This document shows, piece after piece, positions 37,169-46,929 of a stretch of DNA of 64,000 nucleotides. The DNA comes from Pseudomonas xionganensis (lineage in GTDB: Bacteria; Pseudomonadota; Gammaproteobacteria; Pseudomonadales; Pseudomonadaceae). How positions within the stretch are numbered: the first letter of the stretch is position 1; each line of letters starts with the position of its first letter. The stretch covers positions 620,001 to 684,000 of the forward strand of contig NZ_WKJZ01000001.1 in NCBI RefSeq assembly GCF_009763245.1, given 5' to 3'. The translations under genes were made by a program, and so were the position numbers. Below the pieces are notes generated by a model that had not been told where the DNA came from, made no database searches, and saw only the letters and a list, made by a program, of their open reading frames with translations.

Positions 37169-38086
37169 ATGATTGTAGTCATTACCTTCAAGCGCATTCT
37201 CTTTTGCGCACTTCTGATGGCATTGCTGTTGGTTGGGTTATTTGCCCAGCAGCATCGTCTGTTTGAGCGTGCCTGGTATGCAGCGTTGGAGTTGTACGAG
37301 CTCAGGTGGGGCGATAAGCCGTCCATGCGTTTGAACGATTATCGCGTTGTGATCGAAGCCAAACAGGTTGAGGGCCTTGAGGAGCTATCTGCACTGACCT
37401 ACGACCCGGATCGCAATAGCTTATTCAGTGTAGTGCGTGGGCCGACACGAATTATCGAATTGAGCCTTGAGGGTGAGCTGCTGCGTGAGGTCGCTTTACG
37501 GGGCGTCTCCGATCCCGAGGCCATCGAGTATGTGCAACGCGATACCTACGTGGTGGCTGATGAGCAAGATCAGCGCTTGATCAAGGTCGTGCTCAGCGAG
37601 GGTGTTGATTCAGTTGATGTTGCAGGCTTTCAACAGCTGTCCTTAGGTATCGGCCTGAACGGCAACAAGGGTTTTGAAGGGCTAGCCTGGGATAGCGAGC
37701 GCCAGCGGTTGCTGGTGGCCAAAGAGCGTGATCCGGTGAGGATCTTTGAAATTGTTGGTTTTCCCCATGTCGACGCGCATAAGCCTCTTGACTTACAGGT
37801 AAACATCGATACTAAACGGGATGCCCGATTGTTTGTGCGGGATCTGTCGAGCCTGGATTACGACACGAGTACAGGGCACCTGCTGGCCTTATCCCATGAG
37901 TCTTACATGGTCTTGGAAGTCGATAGCAAGGGTAAGCCTGTCAGTCGCCTGTCGCTGCTGAAAGGCATGCAGGGATTATCCAAGCGGGTACCGCAGGCCG
38001 AGGGGGTGGCCAGCGACAATGCAGGCAACCTTTACCTGATCAGCGAACCCAATCTGTTCTACGTATTCCGCAAGCCCGCCGACTAG
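37169..38086 (+). CDS. SdiA-regulated domain protein (YjiK-like)
   Basis: A 305-residue protein with one N-terminal helix (residues 8-26) and a beta-propeller-type SdiA-regulated domain (GLEELSALTYDPDRNSLFSV, GVSDPEAIEYV, NKGFEGLAWDSERQRLLVAK, RDLSSLDYDTSTGHLL, QAEGVASDNAGNLYLISEPN). Function unknown; some relatives are surface or periplasmic proteins. Its stop codon lies in the 65-bp palindrome at 38083-38147. The codon usage is less GC-biased than its neighbours. Confidence 0.84.
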   Translation: MIVVITFKRILFCALLMALLLVGLFAQQHRLFERAWYAALELYELRWGDKPSMRLNDYRVVIEAKQVEGLEELSALTYDPDRNSLFSVVRGPTRIIELSLEGELLREVALRGVSDPEAIEYVQRDTYVVADEQDQRLIKVVLSEGVDSVDVAGFQQLSLGIGLNGNKGFEGLAWDSERQRLLVAKERDPVRIFEIVGFPHVDAHKPLDLQVNIDTKRDARLFVRDLSSLDYDTSTGHLLALSHESYMVLEVDSKGKPVSRLSLLKGMQGLSKRVPQAEGVASDNAGNLYLISEPNLFYVFRKPAD

Positions 38087-38147
38087 GGTCTGTTGCCATT
38101 TTCCGCGCAACCCACAGGGCCGCGAATGAAACGGCAACAGACCCTAG
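38083..38147. repeat. 65-bp palindrome spanning two stop codons
   Basis: CTAGGGTCTGTTGCC (38083-38097) and GGCAACAGACCCTAG (38133-38147) are perfect 15-bp inverted arms. Pairing continues inwards imperfectly through ATTTTCCGCG / CGCGAATGAAAC. Both convergent genes stop in it (TAG at 38084-38086 and, on the minus strand, at 38146-38144). It could act as a bidirectional terminator or be a small mobile element. Confidence 0.85.
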
Positions 38148-38479
38148 GAGGACTGATCATCCAGGGCGGCATCGGGTGCGTTCTTCTGCACCGACTCGAT
38201 ACCGTTCTGGCAGCTGGCGGCGCTGGTATACATCTGGCTCTGGCCGACCACCTGGCCATTGGTGGCCTTGAGCACAAAGTAGTGCTTGTCGTTGCTGGAG
38301 GCCTTGGTTTCGAAGGCACCGTCGCGCTGTGAGTTCTTCCTCACCGACTCGATGCCGTTCAGGGCCGAGTCCTTGGCCTTGTACAGTTCGCTGGTGAGGA
38401 TGACCTGGCCGTTGCTGGCCAGCAGGTTGAAATGGAACTGGCCGTCTTTGGCCTTCTTCAGCTCGAATTTGCCGGACAT
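38144..38479 (-). CDS. YegP-family protein (two DUF1508 repeats)
   Basis: A 111-residue protein made of two tandem DUF1508 units: FELKKAKDGQFHFNLLASNG with QVILTSELY, then KHYFVLKATNGQVVGQSQMY with SCQNGIESVQKNA. Each unit is a beta-sheet plus helix. Function unknown. It ends within the 65-bp palindrome. Terminator or tail changes caused by that element probably define its last residues (DDQSS). Confidence 0.88.
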   Translation of the reverse strand: MSGKFELKKAKDGQFHFNLLASNGQVILTSELYKAKDSALNGIESVRKNSQRDGAFETKASSNDKHYFVLKATNGQVVGQSQMYTSAASCQNGIESVQKNAPDAALDDQSS

Positions 38480-38551
38480 GACGCACTCCTTGTGGGTAGG
38501 GACCGGCTTTAGCCTAGCCCCTGCAGCGCATCCTGCCAGTACCGGCGCAGC

Positions 38552-39223
38552 CTAGCGCTTGAGGGTCTTGACCCCGTCGGCGGTGCCCAGCAGCAGGAGG
38601 TCGGCGGGGCGGGCGGCGAACAGGCCGTTGGTGACTACCCCGACTATGGCGTTGATATCCGCCTCCAGCTTCACCGGATCGCTGATCTGCATGTTGTGCA
38701 CGTCGAGGATGATATTGCCGTTATCGGTCAGCACGCCCTCGCGGTACACCGGGTCGCCGCCCAGGCGCACCAGCTGGCGCGCAACATGGCTGCGGGCCAT
38801 GGGGATCACTTCCACCGGCAGGGGGAAGTTGCCCAGTACCGGCACCAGCTTGCTGGCGTCGGCGATGCAGATAAAGGTCTGTGCCACGGCGGCGACGATC
38901 TTCTCCCGGGTCAGGGCCGCGCCGCCGCCCTTGATCAGATTGAGGCGCTCGTCGCTTTCGTCGGCGCCGTCGATGTAGAACTCCAGATCGCTGACGCTGT
39001 TCAGGTCGTAGACTGGAATGCCGTGGCGCTTGAGGCGCTCGGCGGTGGCCTCGGAGCTGGCCACGGCGCCGTCGAAGTCGAACTTGTACTTGGCCAGGGC
39101 ATCGATAAAGCAGTTGGCGGTGGAGCCGGTGCCGACGCCGATCACGCTCTTGGCTTCGAGTTTGGGGAGGATGAAGTCGACGGCGGCCTGGGCCACTGCC
39201 TGCTTGAGTTGATCCTGGTTCAT
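38552..39223 (-). CDS. rpiA: Ribose-5-phosphate isomerase A
   Basis: Interconverts ribose-5-P and ribulose-5-P in the pentose phosphate pathway. The 223-residue protein has all family motifs: [51 protein letters not shown] and [16 protein letters not shown]. The ATG at 39223 gives the usual MNQDQLKQ start; an upstream Met at 39235 has no better support. Divergent from ilvA. Confidence 0.96.
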   Translation of the reverse strand: MNQDQLKQAVAQAAVDFILPKLEAKSVIGVGTGSTANCFIDALAKYKFDFDGAVASSEATAERLKRHGIPVYDLNSVSDLEFYIDGADESDERLNLIKGGGAALTREKIVAAVAQTFICIADASKLVPVLGNFPLPVEVIPMARSHVARQLVRLGGDPVYREGVLTDNGNIILDVHNMQISDPVKLEADINAIVGVVTNGLFAARPADLLLLGTADGVKTLKR

Positions 39224-39372
39224 GCCGGGTTCCACGGGAAAGGAGTTGGGGGAATAAGGGGGCGGATTATAGCCCCATCTGCCGGCAAAGCCCCCTGTAT
39301 TCCTGTGGTCGCCCGCGCCGGCCCTGGGGTAGACTCGCGGGCTTAGTCCGTCCAGCCGCCAGCGAAGCCGCC

Positions 39373-40887
39373 ATGCTCGAACAGTACGTCAAGATGATCC
39401 TCACCTCCCGCGTCTATGACGTGGCGGAGCAAACCCCCCTGCAGCCGGCCAACCAGCTGTCCGAGCGCTTCGCCAACCAGATTCTGCTCAAGCGCGAAGA
39501 CCTGCAGCCGGTGTTCTCCTTCAAGATTCGCGGCGCCTACAACAAGCTGGCCCAGCTCACGGCCGAGGAGCAGGCCCGTGGCGTGGTCACCGCCTCGGCC
39601 GGCAACCATGCCCAGGGCCTGGCCCTGGCGGCCAAGGTGCTGGGGGTCAAGGCCACCATCGTGATGCCCAAGACCACCCCGGAGATCAAGGTGCACGGCG
39701 TACGTTCCCGAGGCGGCAAGGTTGTGCTGCACGGCGACAGCTTCCCCGAGGCCCTGGCTCACTCGCTCAAGCTGGTGGAAGAGAAGGGCTACACCTATAT
39801 CCACCCCTACGATGATCCCTACACCATCGCCGGCCAGGGCACGGTGGCCATGGAGATCCTGCGTCAGCAACCGGGCCAGCTGGACGCCATCTTCGTGCCC
39901 TGCGGCGGTGGCGGCCTGATCGCCGGCATCGCCGCCTACGTGAAATACCTGCGCCCGGAGATCAAGGTGATCGGTGTCGAGCCGGATGACTCCAACTGCC
40001 TGCAGGCGGCCATGGCCGCCGGTGAGCGGGTGGTGCTGCCGAGCGTCGGGCTGTTCGCCGACGGTGTGGCGGTGGCGCAGATCGGCGCCCACACCTTCGA
40101 GGTGTGCAAGGATCATGTGGATGAGGTGATCACCGTCAGCACCGACGAGATCTGCGCGGCGATCAAGGACATCTACGACGACACCCGCTCCATCACCGAG
40201 CCGGCCGGCGCCCTGAGTGTGGCCGGGATCAAGAAGTACGTGGAGCGTGAAGGCTGCACTGGCCAGGTGCTGGTCGGCATCGACTCCGGGGCCAACGTCA
40301 ACTTCGATCGTCTGCGCCATGTGGCCGAGCGTGCCGAGCTGGGCGAGAAGCGCGAAGCCATTATCGCCGTGACCATCCCCGAGCAGCCGGGCAGCTTCAA
40401 GACCTTCTGCGAGGCCATCGGCAAGCGCCAGATCACCGAGTTCAACTACCGCTACCACAGCGACAGGGAAGCCCATATCTTCGTCGGCGTGCAGACCCAC
40501 CCGGAAACCGACCCCCGTGCCGCGCTGGTGGAAAGCCTGCGCAACCAGGGCTTCCCGGTGCAGGACCTGACCGACAACGAACTGGCCAAGTTGCATATCC
40601 GCCATATGGTCGGCGGCCATGCCGCGGCGGTGCCGGATGAATGCGTGTTCCGTTTCGAGTTCCCCGAGCGCCCCGGTGCTCTGTTCAATTTCTTACAAAA
40701 ACTCGGTGGGCGCTGGAATATCTCGATGTTCCACTACCGCAACCATGGCGCTGCCGATGGCCGGGTGTTGGCCGCGCTACAGGTGCCCCATGAGGAACGT
40801 CATCTGATTCCGGCGGCCCTGGACGCCATTGGTTACCCCTACTGGGATGAGTCGGATAACCCGGCCTATCGCCTGTTTCTCGGTTGA
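39373..40887 (+). CDS. ilvA: Threonine deaminase (biosynthetic)
   Basis: First step of isoleucine synthesis: threonine to 2-oxobutanoate. The 504-residue protein has a PLP domain with the cofactor lysine in [14 protein letters not shown], the glycine loop [10 protein letters not shown] and the serine-rich [10 protein letters not shown], followed by two C-terminal ACT-like domains (residues about 330-415 and 420-504) that mediate isoleucine and valine control. That length separates it from the catabolic TdcB. Confidence 0.95.
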   Translation: MLEQYVKMILTSRVYDVAEQTPLQPANQLSERFANQILLKREDLQPVFSFKIRGAYNKLAQLTAEEQARGVVTASAGNHAQGLALAAKVLGVKATIVMPKTTPEIKVHGVRSRGGKVVLHGDSFPEALAHSLKLVEEKGYTYIHPYDDPYTIAGQGTVAMEILRQQPGQLDAIFVPCGGGGLIAGIAAYVKYLRPEIKVIGVEPDDSNCLQAAMAAGERVVLPSVGLFADGVAVAQIGAHTFEVCKDHVDEVITVSTDEICAAIKDIYDDTRSITEPAGALSVAGIKKYVEREGCTGQVLVGIDSGANVNFDRLRHVAERAELGEKREAIIAVTIPEQPGSFKTFCEAIGKRQITEFNYRYHSDREAHIFVGVQTHPETDPRAALVESLRNQGFPVQDLTDNELAKLHIRHMVGGHAAAVPDECVFRFEFPERPGALFNFLQKLGGRWNISMFHYRNHGAADGRVLAALQVPHEERHLIPAALDAIGYPYWDESDNPAYRLFLG

Positions 40888-40900
40888 TTAGGAGTTTGCT

Positions 40901-41341
40901 GTGGAACACTACCCGTTGCTGAAAATGCTGCACATGTTGCCCGGTATCCTCCTGCTGATCGGCGTGCCCGTGCACCTGTTTATGCTGTGGAAAGCCCAGC
41001 GCAGTGGCGATGCAGCTGTCCTGCAGCGCAAGCTCAAGCGCACCCGCCTGATCAGCCTGCCGGTGCTCGGTCTGCTGGCCCTGAGCCTGCCGGTTACCGG
41101 CATGGTGCTGGTGGATATGGTTGGCTGGCCCCTGAGCCAGACCTGGCTGCTGGCCAGTAGCCTGCTGTTTGTCGTGCTGATGCTGGTTGGCCTGCTGCTG
41201 GCCGGGCGCCTCGGTGCCTGGCAGGCGCTGAACGGCGCACCGGCACCCAAGCGTCTGCTGGGCTTTTGCGCGGTTTATGCCGGGCTGATTCTGTTGCTGC
41301 TGCTGGTGATCATGGGGCTGATGGGCGCCAAGCCGGCCTGA
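40901..41341 (+). CDS. Hypothetical four-helix membrane protein (DUF2269-like)
   Basis: A 146-residue inner-membrane protein with four hydrophobic helices (residues about 10-28, 47-68, 78-98, 120-140). The first (LKMLHMLPGILLLIGVPVHL) resembles the DUF2269 group, with a conserved histidine. TAGGAGTTTGCT followed by GTG at 40901 defines a GTG start. It lies 13 nt after ilvA and is probably co-transcribed. Function unknown. Confidence 0.7.
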   Translation: MEHYPLLKMLHMLPGILLLIGVPVHLFMLWKAQRSGDAAVLQRKLKRTRLISLPVLGLLALSLPVTGMVLVDMVGWPLSQTWLLASSLLFVVLMLVGLLLAGRLGAWQALNGAPAPKRLLGFCAVYAGLILLLLLVIMGLMGAKPA

Positions 41342-41342
41342 C

Positions 41343-42713
41343 TCAGGCCGCGTCTGCCAGCTCGGCGCTAAGCGCCTCGACCTGCTGCTGGCGTTGGATC
41401 TGCTCCAGCTCGGCCCCAGGGTTCAGGGACGACCATTCGGGGTGGGCGCGGGCCTTGTTCAGGGCCTCGGGCAGCTGGCCCTGGCGCCAGCTGTCGTCCT
41501 CGGGCAGCTTCACTTCGATGCGCTGCTGCGCGGCATGGCCGCGGGCATCCAGGGCGCGCAACAGCTGGCGCTGACGCAGGGCCAGCAGGCGCAGCACGGC
41601 ATCATCCAGGGTCAGTTCGCGCTGGCCGCTCAGCTTGCCTTTTAACCGCGCGCCATAGCTGCGCAGGGTCTGGGCACTGCCGCCGATCAGGGCGCCCAGG
41701 GCTGCCGCTGCGCCCAGGGTAATACCACCCACCAGCAGGTCGATACCGACCCCGGTGGCAGCGCCGGCGGCCATGCCGCCGCCAACCTTTACGCCGACCT
41801 GCTTGAGGGTTTCCGGGTTGAATAGGTCATCGCCCCAGCGTCCGTCCAGCAGCGGCAGGTCGCTGGCCTGGGCGTCCCCGGCGCGGAAGGCATACAGACG
41901 CAGCAGCGCCTCGACACAGCGCTGTTCGCGCTGGCGGATGCGCTGGCGCAGCTGTTCGATGGCCACCGCTTCTGCCTGGCTGGCCACGCCCTGGCGGCAG
42001 GCGGCGGCGTCCAGCAGCAGTTCGGCAATCAGCCGGGTGCCGGCCTGATGCCGGGCCTGGCGCTGCTGCTCGTGGTGTTCGATCAGGCGCTGCAACTGCG
42101 GGCGGGCCTTCTCCAGCAGCAGGGCCAGGCTCTCGTACAGGCGTCGCTCGCCATCCAGGGGCGGCGCCACGCTGTCGAAACCGACCAGGGCGTGCAGGCC
42201 CAGACGGGCCAGGGCTGCGCGCCACTCATCCTCGCGATGGCCTTGGCCGGCGACGAAGTTGAGCACCGGCAGCAGCGGCTTGCCGGCCATGGCCAGCACC
42301 GCCAGCTCGTCGCGGTACTTGGCCAGCACCGGCTCGCGGGCGTCGATCACATACAGGCCGGCATCCGAGGCCAGCAGCTGGCGCAGCACCTTGGCCTCCT
42401 GCTCGAAGCGCTGTCGCGCCTCGCTGCCATCGAGAAAACGCGCCAGTCGTGCCGGGCCATCCAGGCGTTCGCCGGGGCGGTCGAGGCGTTCCAGGTAGTC
42501 GAGCAGGGCGATGGCATCTTCCAGGCCGGGGGTGTCGTACAGCTCCAGCAGCGCCTGCCCCGCCACCGACAGACGCGCGCCTTCGACATGGCGGGTGGTG
42601 CTGGCCCGGGGCGAGACCTCGCCAAAGCCCGCGTCGCGGGTCAGGGTGCGCAGCAGCGAGGTCTTGCCCACATTGGTATGGCCGACCACGGCGAGTTTCA
42701 GTGGTGTGCTCAT
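41343..42713 (-). CDS. GTPase with DUF3482 C-terminal domain
   Basis: A 456-residue P-loop GTPase. G1 is GHTNVGKTS (residues 11-19), G3 is DTPGLEDA, and the C-terminal half is DUF3482 with a glycine/alanine-rich hydrophobic segment (VGGGMAAGAATGVGIDLLVG ... TLGAAAALGALIGG), which likely inserts in the membrane. It always seems to pair with a DUF2868 protein, and that gene is upstream here. Function unknown. The start at 42713 puts the P-loop at the usual place. It nearly abuts the convergent 40901 gene. Confidence 0.83.
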   Translation of the reverse strand: MSTPLKLAVVGHTNVGKTSLLRTLTRDAGFGEVSPRASTTRHVEGARLSVAGQALLELYDTPGLEDAIALLDYLERLDRPGERLDGPARLARFLDGSEARQRFEQEAKVLRQLLASDAGLYVIDAREPVLAKYRDELAVLAMAGKPLLPVLNFVAGQGHREDEWRAALARLGLHALVGFDSVAPPLDGERRLYESLALLLEKARPQLQRLIEHHEQQRQARHQAGTRLIAELLLDAAACRQGVASQAEAVAIEQLRQRIRQREQRCVEALLRLYAFRAGDAQASDLPLLDGRWGDDLFNPETLKQVGVKVGGGMAAGAATGVGIDLLVGGITLGAAAALGALIGGSAQTLRSYGARLKGKLSGQRELTLDDAVLRLLALRQRQLLRALDARGHAAQQRIEVKLPEDDSWRQGQLPEALNKARAHPEWSSLNPGAELEQIQRQQQVEALSAELADAA

Positions 42714-42786
42714 TGACCCTCTCCCCCGGCCCCTCTCCCGCAAGCGGGGGGGGGGTGTCCGCTGCTGCGGTGTTTGTTCAGGCTTT

Positions 42787-42855
42787 GTAGGGTGGGTGGC
42801 GCTTTATCCATCCACCGACCGCGATGGTGGATGAAGACAGCGTCATCCACCCTAC
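42787..42855. repeat. GTAGGGTGG palindromic element between paired genes
   Basis: Outer arms GTAGGGTGGGTGGCGCT (42787-42803) and AGCGTCATCCACCCTAC (42839-42855), inner hairpin CATCCACC / GGTGGATG. It closely resembles 4270-4344. Just left, 42717-42760 holds the CCCTCTCCC-type repeat with CCCGCAAGCGGG. Confidence 0.78.
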
Positions 42856-42869
42856 GGGCATGTGCAGGT

Positions 42870-44264
42870 TTAATCATGCCCCGTCTCCAGCCAGCTAAAT
42901 GACGCACTGTCGCTGTAGCTGAGCTGCAGTTTGTCCAGAGCCTGGTGCCAGTCGGCCAGGCGTTCGCTGTCCAGGCTCTGCCCCGGTTCAGGGGGGAGCA
43001 GCCAGATACGGGTGTGGGCGGCGCTGCGAGCCAGCTCGCCAAGCAGCGCCAGGCTGCCACGATCCGGCGAGCGGCGCGGGTCGCAGGCGATCAGCAGGCG
43101 TTCGGCCGGGTAGCGCGCCAGCTGATCGAGCAACTGGCGACGCTGTTCGCGGCTGTCGAGGATGCCGGCATCCTGTATTCCGGCCGGCAGGGGCGGTGGC
43201 CAGGAGCGTTGCGGGTCCAGTTCGATGGCCAGCAGCAGGGCGCCCTGAGTGGGCAGCTGGCTGCTGCCGGCCTGGGGCTGGTGCAGCTGGGCGGGGGCCA
43301 GGTCGCACACCCCCAGGCGTTCGCTGCCCGGTTGCAGGCGCTCGGCCAGCAGGGCGTAGCCGGGCAGGCTCAGATCCAGCTGCAGGCGTCCACGGCCGTG
43401 CTGCCAGCGCCACAGGCAGAGCAGCATCAGGCCCAGACGTGGCAGGATGCCGTAGACCAGCAGCACCCCGAGCAGCCAGCTGGCCCAGATCTGTCGCGGC
43501 GCTTCGCCAGCCAGGGGCGCCTCGCCGCTGGCGCGGATCAAGTCGCTGTCCGGTAGGGGGAAGCCGAACAGGGCGGGCAAGGCGCCCAGGCCCTGGGTCA
43601 GGGCGATAAAGCTGTGGCTGCCGAGCAGGGTGGTTTCCCAGACGAAGCCATAGCGCCGGGTGCTGAGCAGCGCCAGGCAGGCCAGCAGCGCGATCAGCAG
43701 GGCCAGCAGCCACAGGCCATGGCCGAGCAGGCCCAGCAGCCAGCGGTTGAGGCCCCGGCGCTGCAACAACAGCAGCAAGGCCGGGCCCAGCTGGGCGGCG
43801 CTGGCATCACGCGCCAGCTTCTCGCTGAGCCACAGCCACAGGCGGCCCAGGGCGGCGTTATGGCGGCTGCCCAGGCTCAGGCTGATCAGCCAGCCCAGCA
43901 GCATCAGCAGGTTAAGGCCGAGCAGGCTGCCCAGGGCCCAGAACAGGTTGACCGGGCGCTGGCCATCGCCCAGGGCTGCCCAGGCCAGGCCCGCGCCGCT
44001 GAGCAGGGCCAGCAGGCCCAGCAGCAGGATGGCCAGGCGCGCACCCTGCAGCCAATGTTGCTGAGCCTGCAGTTGGCCATCCCGGGCAGCCAGCCACAGG
44101 GCGCGGGCCTCGATTCGCCCGGGCAGGTCGGTCGCGGTGCGTCGGGCGTGGCGGTTGGCTTCGGCATCGTCGAGGGGGCCGCTGTGCTCCTCACGCAGGC
44201 GCAGGGTTTCGCACAGCCACAGGCGTTGCAGCGGGTCGATGGAGGGGTGTTCGGCTGGGTTCAC
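42870..44264 (-). CDS. DUF2868 membrane protein
   Basis: A 464-residue protein with an N-terminal soluble part, two central hydrophobic pairs (residues about 75-135 and 160-260, including LLALLIALLACLALLSTRRY) and a C-terminal soluble domain that resembles a nucleotide-binding or sensor module (LLIACDPRRSPDRGSLALLG). DUF2868 is usually found beside the DUF3482 GTPase, as here, so the two probably work together at the inner membrane. Function unknown. Confidence 0.82.
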   Translation of the reverse strand: MNPAEHPSIDPLQRLWLCETLRLREEHSGPLDDAEANRHARRTATDLPGRIEARALWLAARDGQLQAQQHWLQGARLAILLLGLLALLSGAGLAWAALGDGQRPVNLFWALGSLLGLNLLMLLGWLISLSLGSRHNAALGRLWLWLSEKLARDASAAQLGPALLLLLQRRGLNRWLLGLLGHGLWLLALLIALLACLALLSTRRYGFVWETTLLGSHSFIALTQGLGALPALFGFPLPDSDLIRASGEAPLAGEAPRQIWASWLLGVLLVYGILPRLGLMLLCLWRWQHGRGRLQLDLSLPGYALLAERLQPGSERLGVCDLAPAQLHQPQAGSSQLPTQGALLLAIELDPQRSWPPPLPAGIQDAGILDSREQRRQLLDQLARYPAERLLIACDPRRSPDRGSLALLGELARSAAHTRIWLLPPEPGQSLDSERLADWHQALDKLQLSYSDSASFSWLETGHD

Positions 44265-44442
44265 GCGGCGTTCCAGGGGGCCAGATCAGTGCAGAGCATA
44301 ACCCCATGGGCCCGTGCATGGCAGGGGCGTGCCGGGGGTGTACGGACGGCGCCGGGCCGTCTAGGCTGCAAGCAGGCCGGTAGCCTTTCTGCCTATATCT
44401 GCTCCGGCCCTTTTATCGAAAACCATAAAAGCGAGTATTCCC

Positions 44443-45618
44443 TTGAAGTTACCGCACCTGGACTGGGTCAATCAGGATTCACCCTTTTTGCGCCAGCATC
44501 AGCGGGGCTTTCGTACCCTGGCCTTCGAGGACGAACTGGAACAGGCCTACAAGCGCTATCACGCCAACGCGTTTCTGGGCCGCATGCGCTGGGCGTTGCT
44601 GGTGGCCATGCTGCTGGCCCTGCTGTTTGTGGTGATCGATGCGTTCAACCTGCCGGATCCCTTGCGCGGGCAGATTCTCGCTCTGCGGCTGGGGGTGATC
44701 CAGCCGCTGCTGTTGCTGGCCTGGCTGGCGACCTATCGCTACGGTTTGCGTGATTATCTGCAGCTGATCGGCGGCCTTGTCGCGCTGCTGTCCGGTCTGG
44801 CGGTGGTGGGCATCATCGGCCTCGCCCGCTATCACGCCTTCCCGTTGCCCTATGAGGGCATCATCCTGGTCACGGTGTTCTTCTATTTCCTCACCGGCTT
44901 GCGCTTTACCACGGCGGTGCTCTGTGGCTGGGTGAGCTTTATGGCCTATATCGCGACCGAGCTGAGCCTGCGCCAGGGGCTGACGGGGGAGGCGCTGATC
45001 AACAATGCGATGTTTCTCGGCCTGGCCAATGTGATCGGCTCAGTGGGCTGTTATTCCCTGGAGTACACCACCCGGCAGAACTTTCTCGCCCACGGCCTGT
45101 TGCAGGATCTGGCCGAGAAGGACTTTCTCACCGGCCTGCTTAATCGCCGTGCCTTTACCGAGCGAGCCGAACGCAGCTGGCGGCAGGCCCAGCGTGAGCG
45201 GCATGCCCTGGGCGTGGTGATGATGGATGTGGATTTCTTCAAGCGCTACAACGACCACTATGGCCACGCCGCCGGCGACGAAGCCCTGCGCCAGGTGGCG
45301 CGGGTGATCGGTGAGCATGCCCGGCGCCCGCTGGACTGCGCGGCCCGTTATGGTGGCGAAGAATTTGTCGGCATCTGGTATGACCTCAATGAACAGCAGA
45401 TGCTGGGGATTCTGGAGAAAATCCGCAGCAGCACCGAAGCCCTGGCGCTGGCCCATGCCTATTCGGATGCGGCCCCGGTGGTGACGCTCAGCATCGGCCT
45501 GGCCTACCTGCCTCCACAGCCTCATCAGAGCCTGGAAGATGCCCTGCGTCTGGCCGATGTGGCCCTGTATCTGGCCAAGGAACAGGGGCGCAATCGGGTG
45601 GTGTGCAAGCAGCCTTGA
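44443..45618 (+). CDS. Membrane-bound GGDEF diguanylate cyclase
   Basis: A 391-residue protein. Residues about 45-205 hold six membrane helices in a MASE-like sensor region. The GGDEF domain (residues about 220-388) reads RYGGEEF with an RPLD inhibitory site five residues before it, so it should make c-di-GMP. The only good start I find is TTG at 44443; the first in-frame ATG (residue 48) would cut into helix 1. Regulator signals unknown. It is followed by folA. Confidence 0.83.
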   Translation: MKLPHLDWVNQDSPFLRQHQRGFRTLAFEDELEQAYKRYHANAFLGRMRWALLVAMLLALLFVVIDAFNLPDPLRGQILALRLGVIQPLLLLAWLATYRYGLRDYLQLIGGLVALLSGLAVVGIIGLARYHAFPLPYEGIILVTVFFYFLTGLRFTTAVLCGWVSFMAYIATELSLRQGLTGEALINNAMFLGLANVIGSVGCYSLEYTTRQNFLAHGLLQDLAEKDFLTGLLNRRAFTERAERSWRQAQRERHALGVVMMDVDFFKRYNDHYGHAAGDEALRQVARVIGEHARRPLDCAARYGGEEFVGIWYDLNEQQMLGILEKIRSSTEALALAHAYSDAAPVVTLSIGLAYLPPQPHQSLEDALRLADVALYLAKEQGRNRVVCKQP

Positions 45619-45676
45619 GCCCGCCCATCGCAGGACGGGCTTCAATCTGCGGCGCCGACTGGGTATGCTCGCCGGC

Positions 45677-46189
45677 ATGAAAAACTCCCTGCCTCTCTGC
45701 CTGATCGCCGCCCTCGCACAAAACCGTGTGATCGGTCGTGACAACCAGCTGCCCTGGCATCTGCCGGCGGACCTCAAGCACTTCAAGGCGCTGACCTTGG
45801 GCAAGCCGATCATCATGGGCCGTAAGACCTGGGATTCCCTCGGCCGCCCCCTGCCCGGACGACTCAACCTGGTGGTCAGCCGTCAGCCCGGCCTGCAGCT
45901 GCAGGGTGCCGAGGTGTTCCCCAGCCTGGACGCGGCCCTGGAGCGCGCCGAGGCCTGGGCCCGCGAAGAAGACGCCGAAGAACTGATGCTGATCGGCGGT
46001 GCCCAGCTCTACGAACTGGGCCTGGCCCGGGCCGAGCGCCTGTACCTGACCCGGGTCGGGCTGGAGCCCCAGGGCGATGCCTGGTTTCCCGTGTTTGCCG
46101 AAGCGGACTGGCACCTGTCCTCGGCCATTGAACATCCAGAAGGGCTGGAAACGCCGGGTTATGTGTTCGAGGTGTGGGACCGCAAGTAG
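45677..46189 (+). CDS. folA: Dihydrofolate reductase
   Basis: NADPH-dependent reduction of dihydrofolate. The 170-residue protein has LIAALAQNRVIGRDNQLPWH, the LPADLKHFKALTLGKPIIMG helix, GRKTWDSLGRPLPGR and LMLIGGAQLYELGL, all standard for chromosomal FolA. The ATG at 45677 gives the usual N-terminus; a Met at 45665 would add four residues. Confidence 0.95.
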   Translation: MKNSLPLCLIAALAQNRVIGRDNQLPWHLPADLKHFKALTLGKPIIMGRKTWDSLGRPLPGRLNLVVSRQPGLQLQGAEVFPSLDAALERAEAWAREEDAEELMLIGGAQLYELGLARAERLYLTRVGLEPQGDAWFPVFAEADWHLSSAIEHPEGLETPGYVFEVWDRK

Positions 46190-46276
46190 CCGGCGTCTTT
46201 CATTGACATCGGTTAAGGCAGCCGGGCCCCGGCTCCGCTAGCCTTGATCCCTGTATTTCCGCCGGCCGGTTAACCC

Positions 46277-46924
46277 ATGAACAAGCCCGAGACCACTCGC
46301 GACGAGGCCGATGCCATCGCCGCGCTCTTTATCCGTCATCCCCTGTGGGAAGATGCCCTGGCCATGCTGCTGGGCACCGCCATGGTGGCCCTGGGCATCA
46401 CGCTATACAGCCAGGCCGGGCTGCTCACCGGCGGCACCGTGGGTCTGGCCTTTCTGCTCAAGTACTGGCTGGGCTGGCCCTTTGGTCTGGTGTTCTTTGG
46501 CCTCAACCTGCCGTTCTATGCCCTGGCCCTGTGGCGTATGGGGCTGTCCTTTACCCTGCGCACCTTCTGCGCGGTGGCCCTGGTGTCGCTGCTGGCCGAG
46601 CTGACCCCGCAGTGGATTGCCTTCGCTCATCTCAACCCGCTCTATGGCGCGCTGTTCGGCGGCTTCGCCATGGGCCTGGGGCTGCTGATGCTGTTTCGCC
46701 ACAAGGCCAGCCTGGGCGGGGTGAATATCCTGGCCCTGTACCTGCAGAGCCGCTTCGACCTGCGTGCCGGCAAGGTGCAGATGGGCATCGACGTGCTGAT
46801 CGTGCTGGGCGCGGTGCTGATCGTGCCGCTGGACAAGGTGGCCCTGTCGATCCTTGGCGCGGTGGCGCTGAATATGGTGCTGGCGATCAACCATCGGGCC
46901 GGGCGTTATATGGGCGTCAGCTGA
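46277..46924 (+). CDS. YitT-family membrane protein
   Basis: A 215-residue inner-membrane protein with five or six helices. Motifs of the YitT/DUF161 group are ITLYSQAGLLTGGTVGLAFL, GLNLPFYALALWRMG and RHKASLGGVNILALYLQSRF. Function unknown. It is followed by a bidirectional terminator. Confidence 0.86.
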   Translation: MNKPETTRDEADAIAALFIRHPLWEDALAMLLGTAMVALGITLYSQAGLLTGGTVGLAFLLKYWLGWPFGLVFFGLNLPFYALALWRMGLSFTLRTFCAVALVSLLAELTPQWIAFAHLNPLYGALFGGFAMGLGLLMLFRHKASLGGVNILALYLQSRFDLRAGKVQMGIDVLIVLGAVLIVPLDKVALSILGAVALNMVLAINHRAGRYMGVS

Positions 46925-46929
46925 AACGC

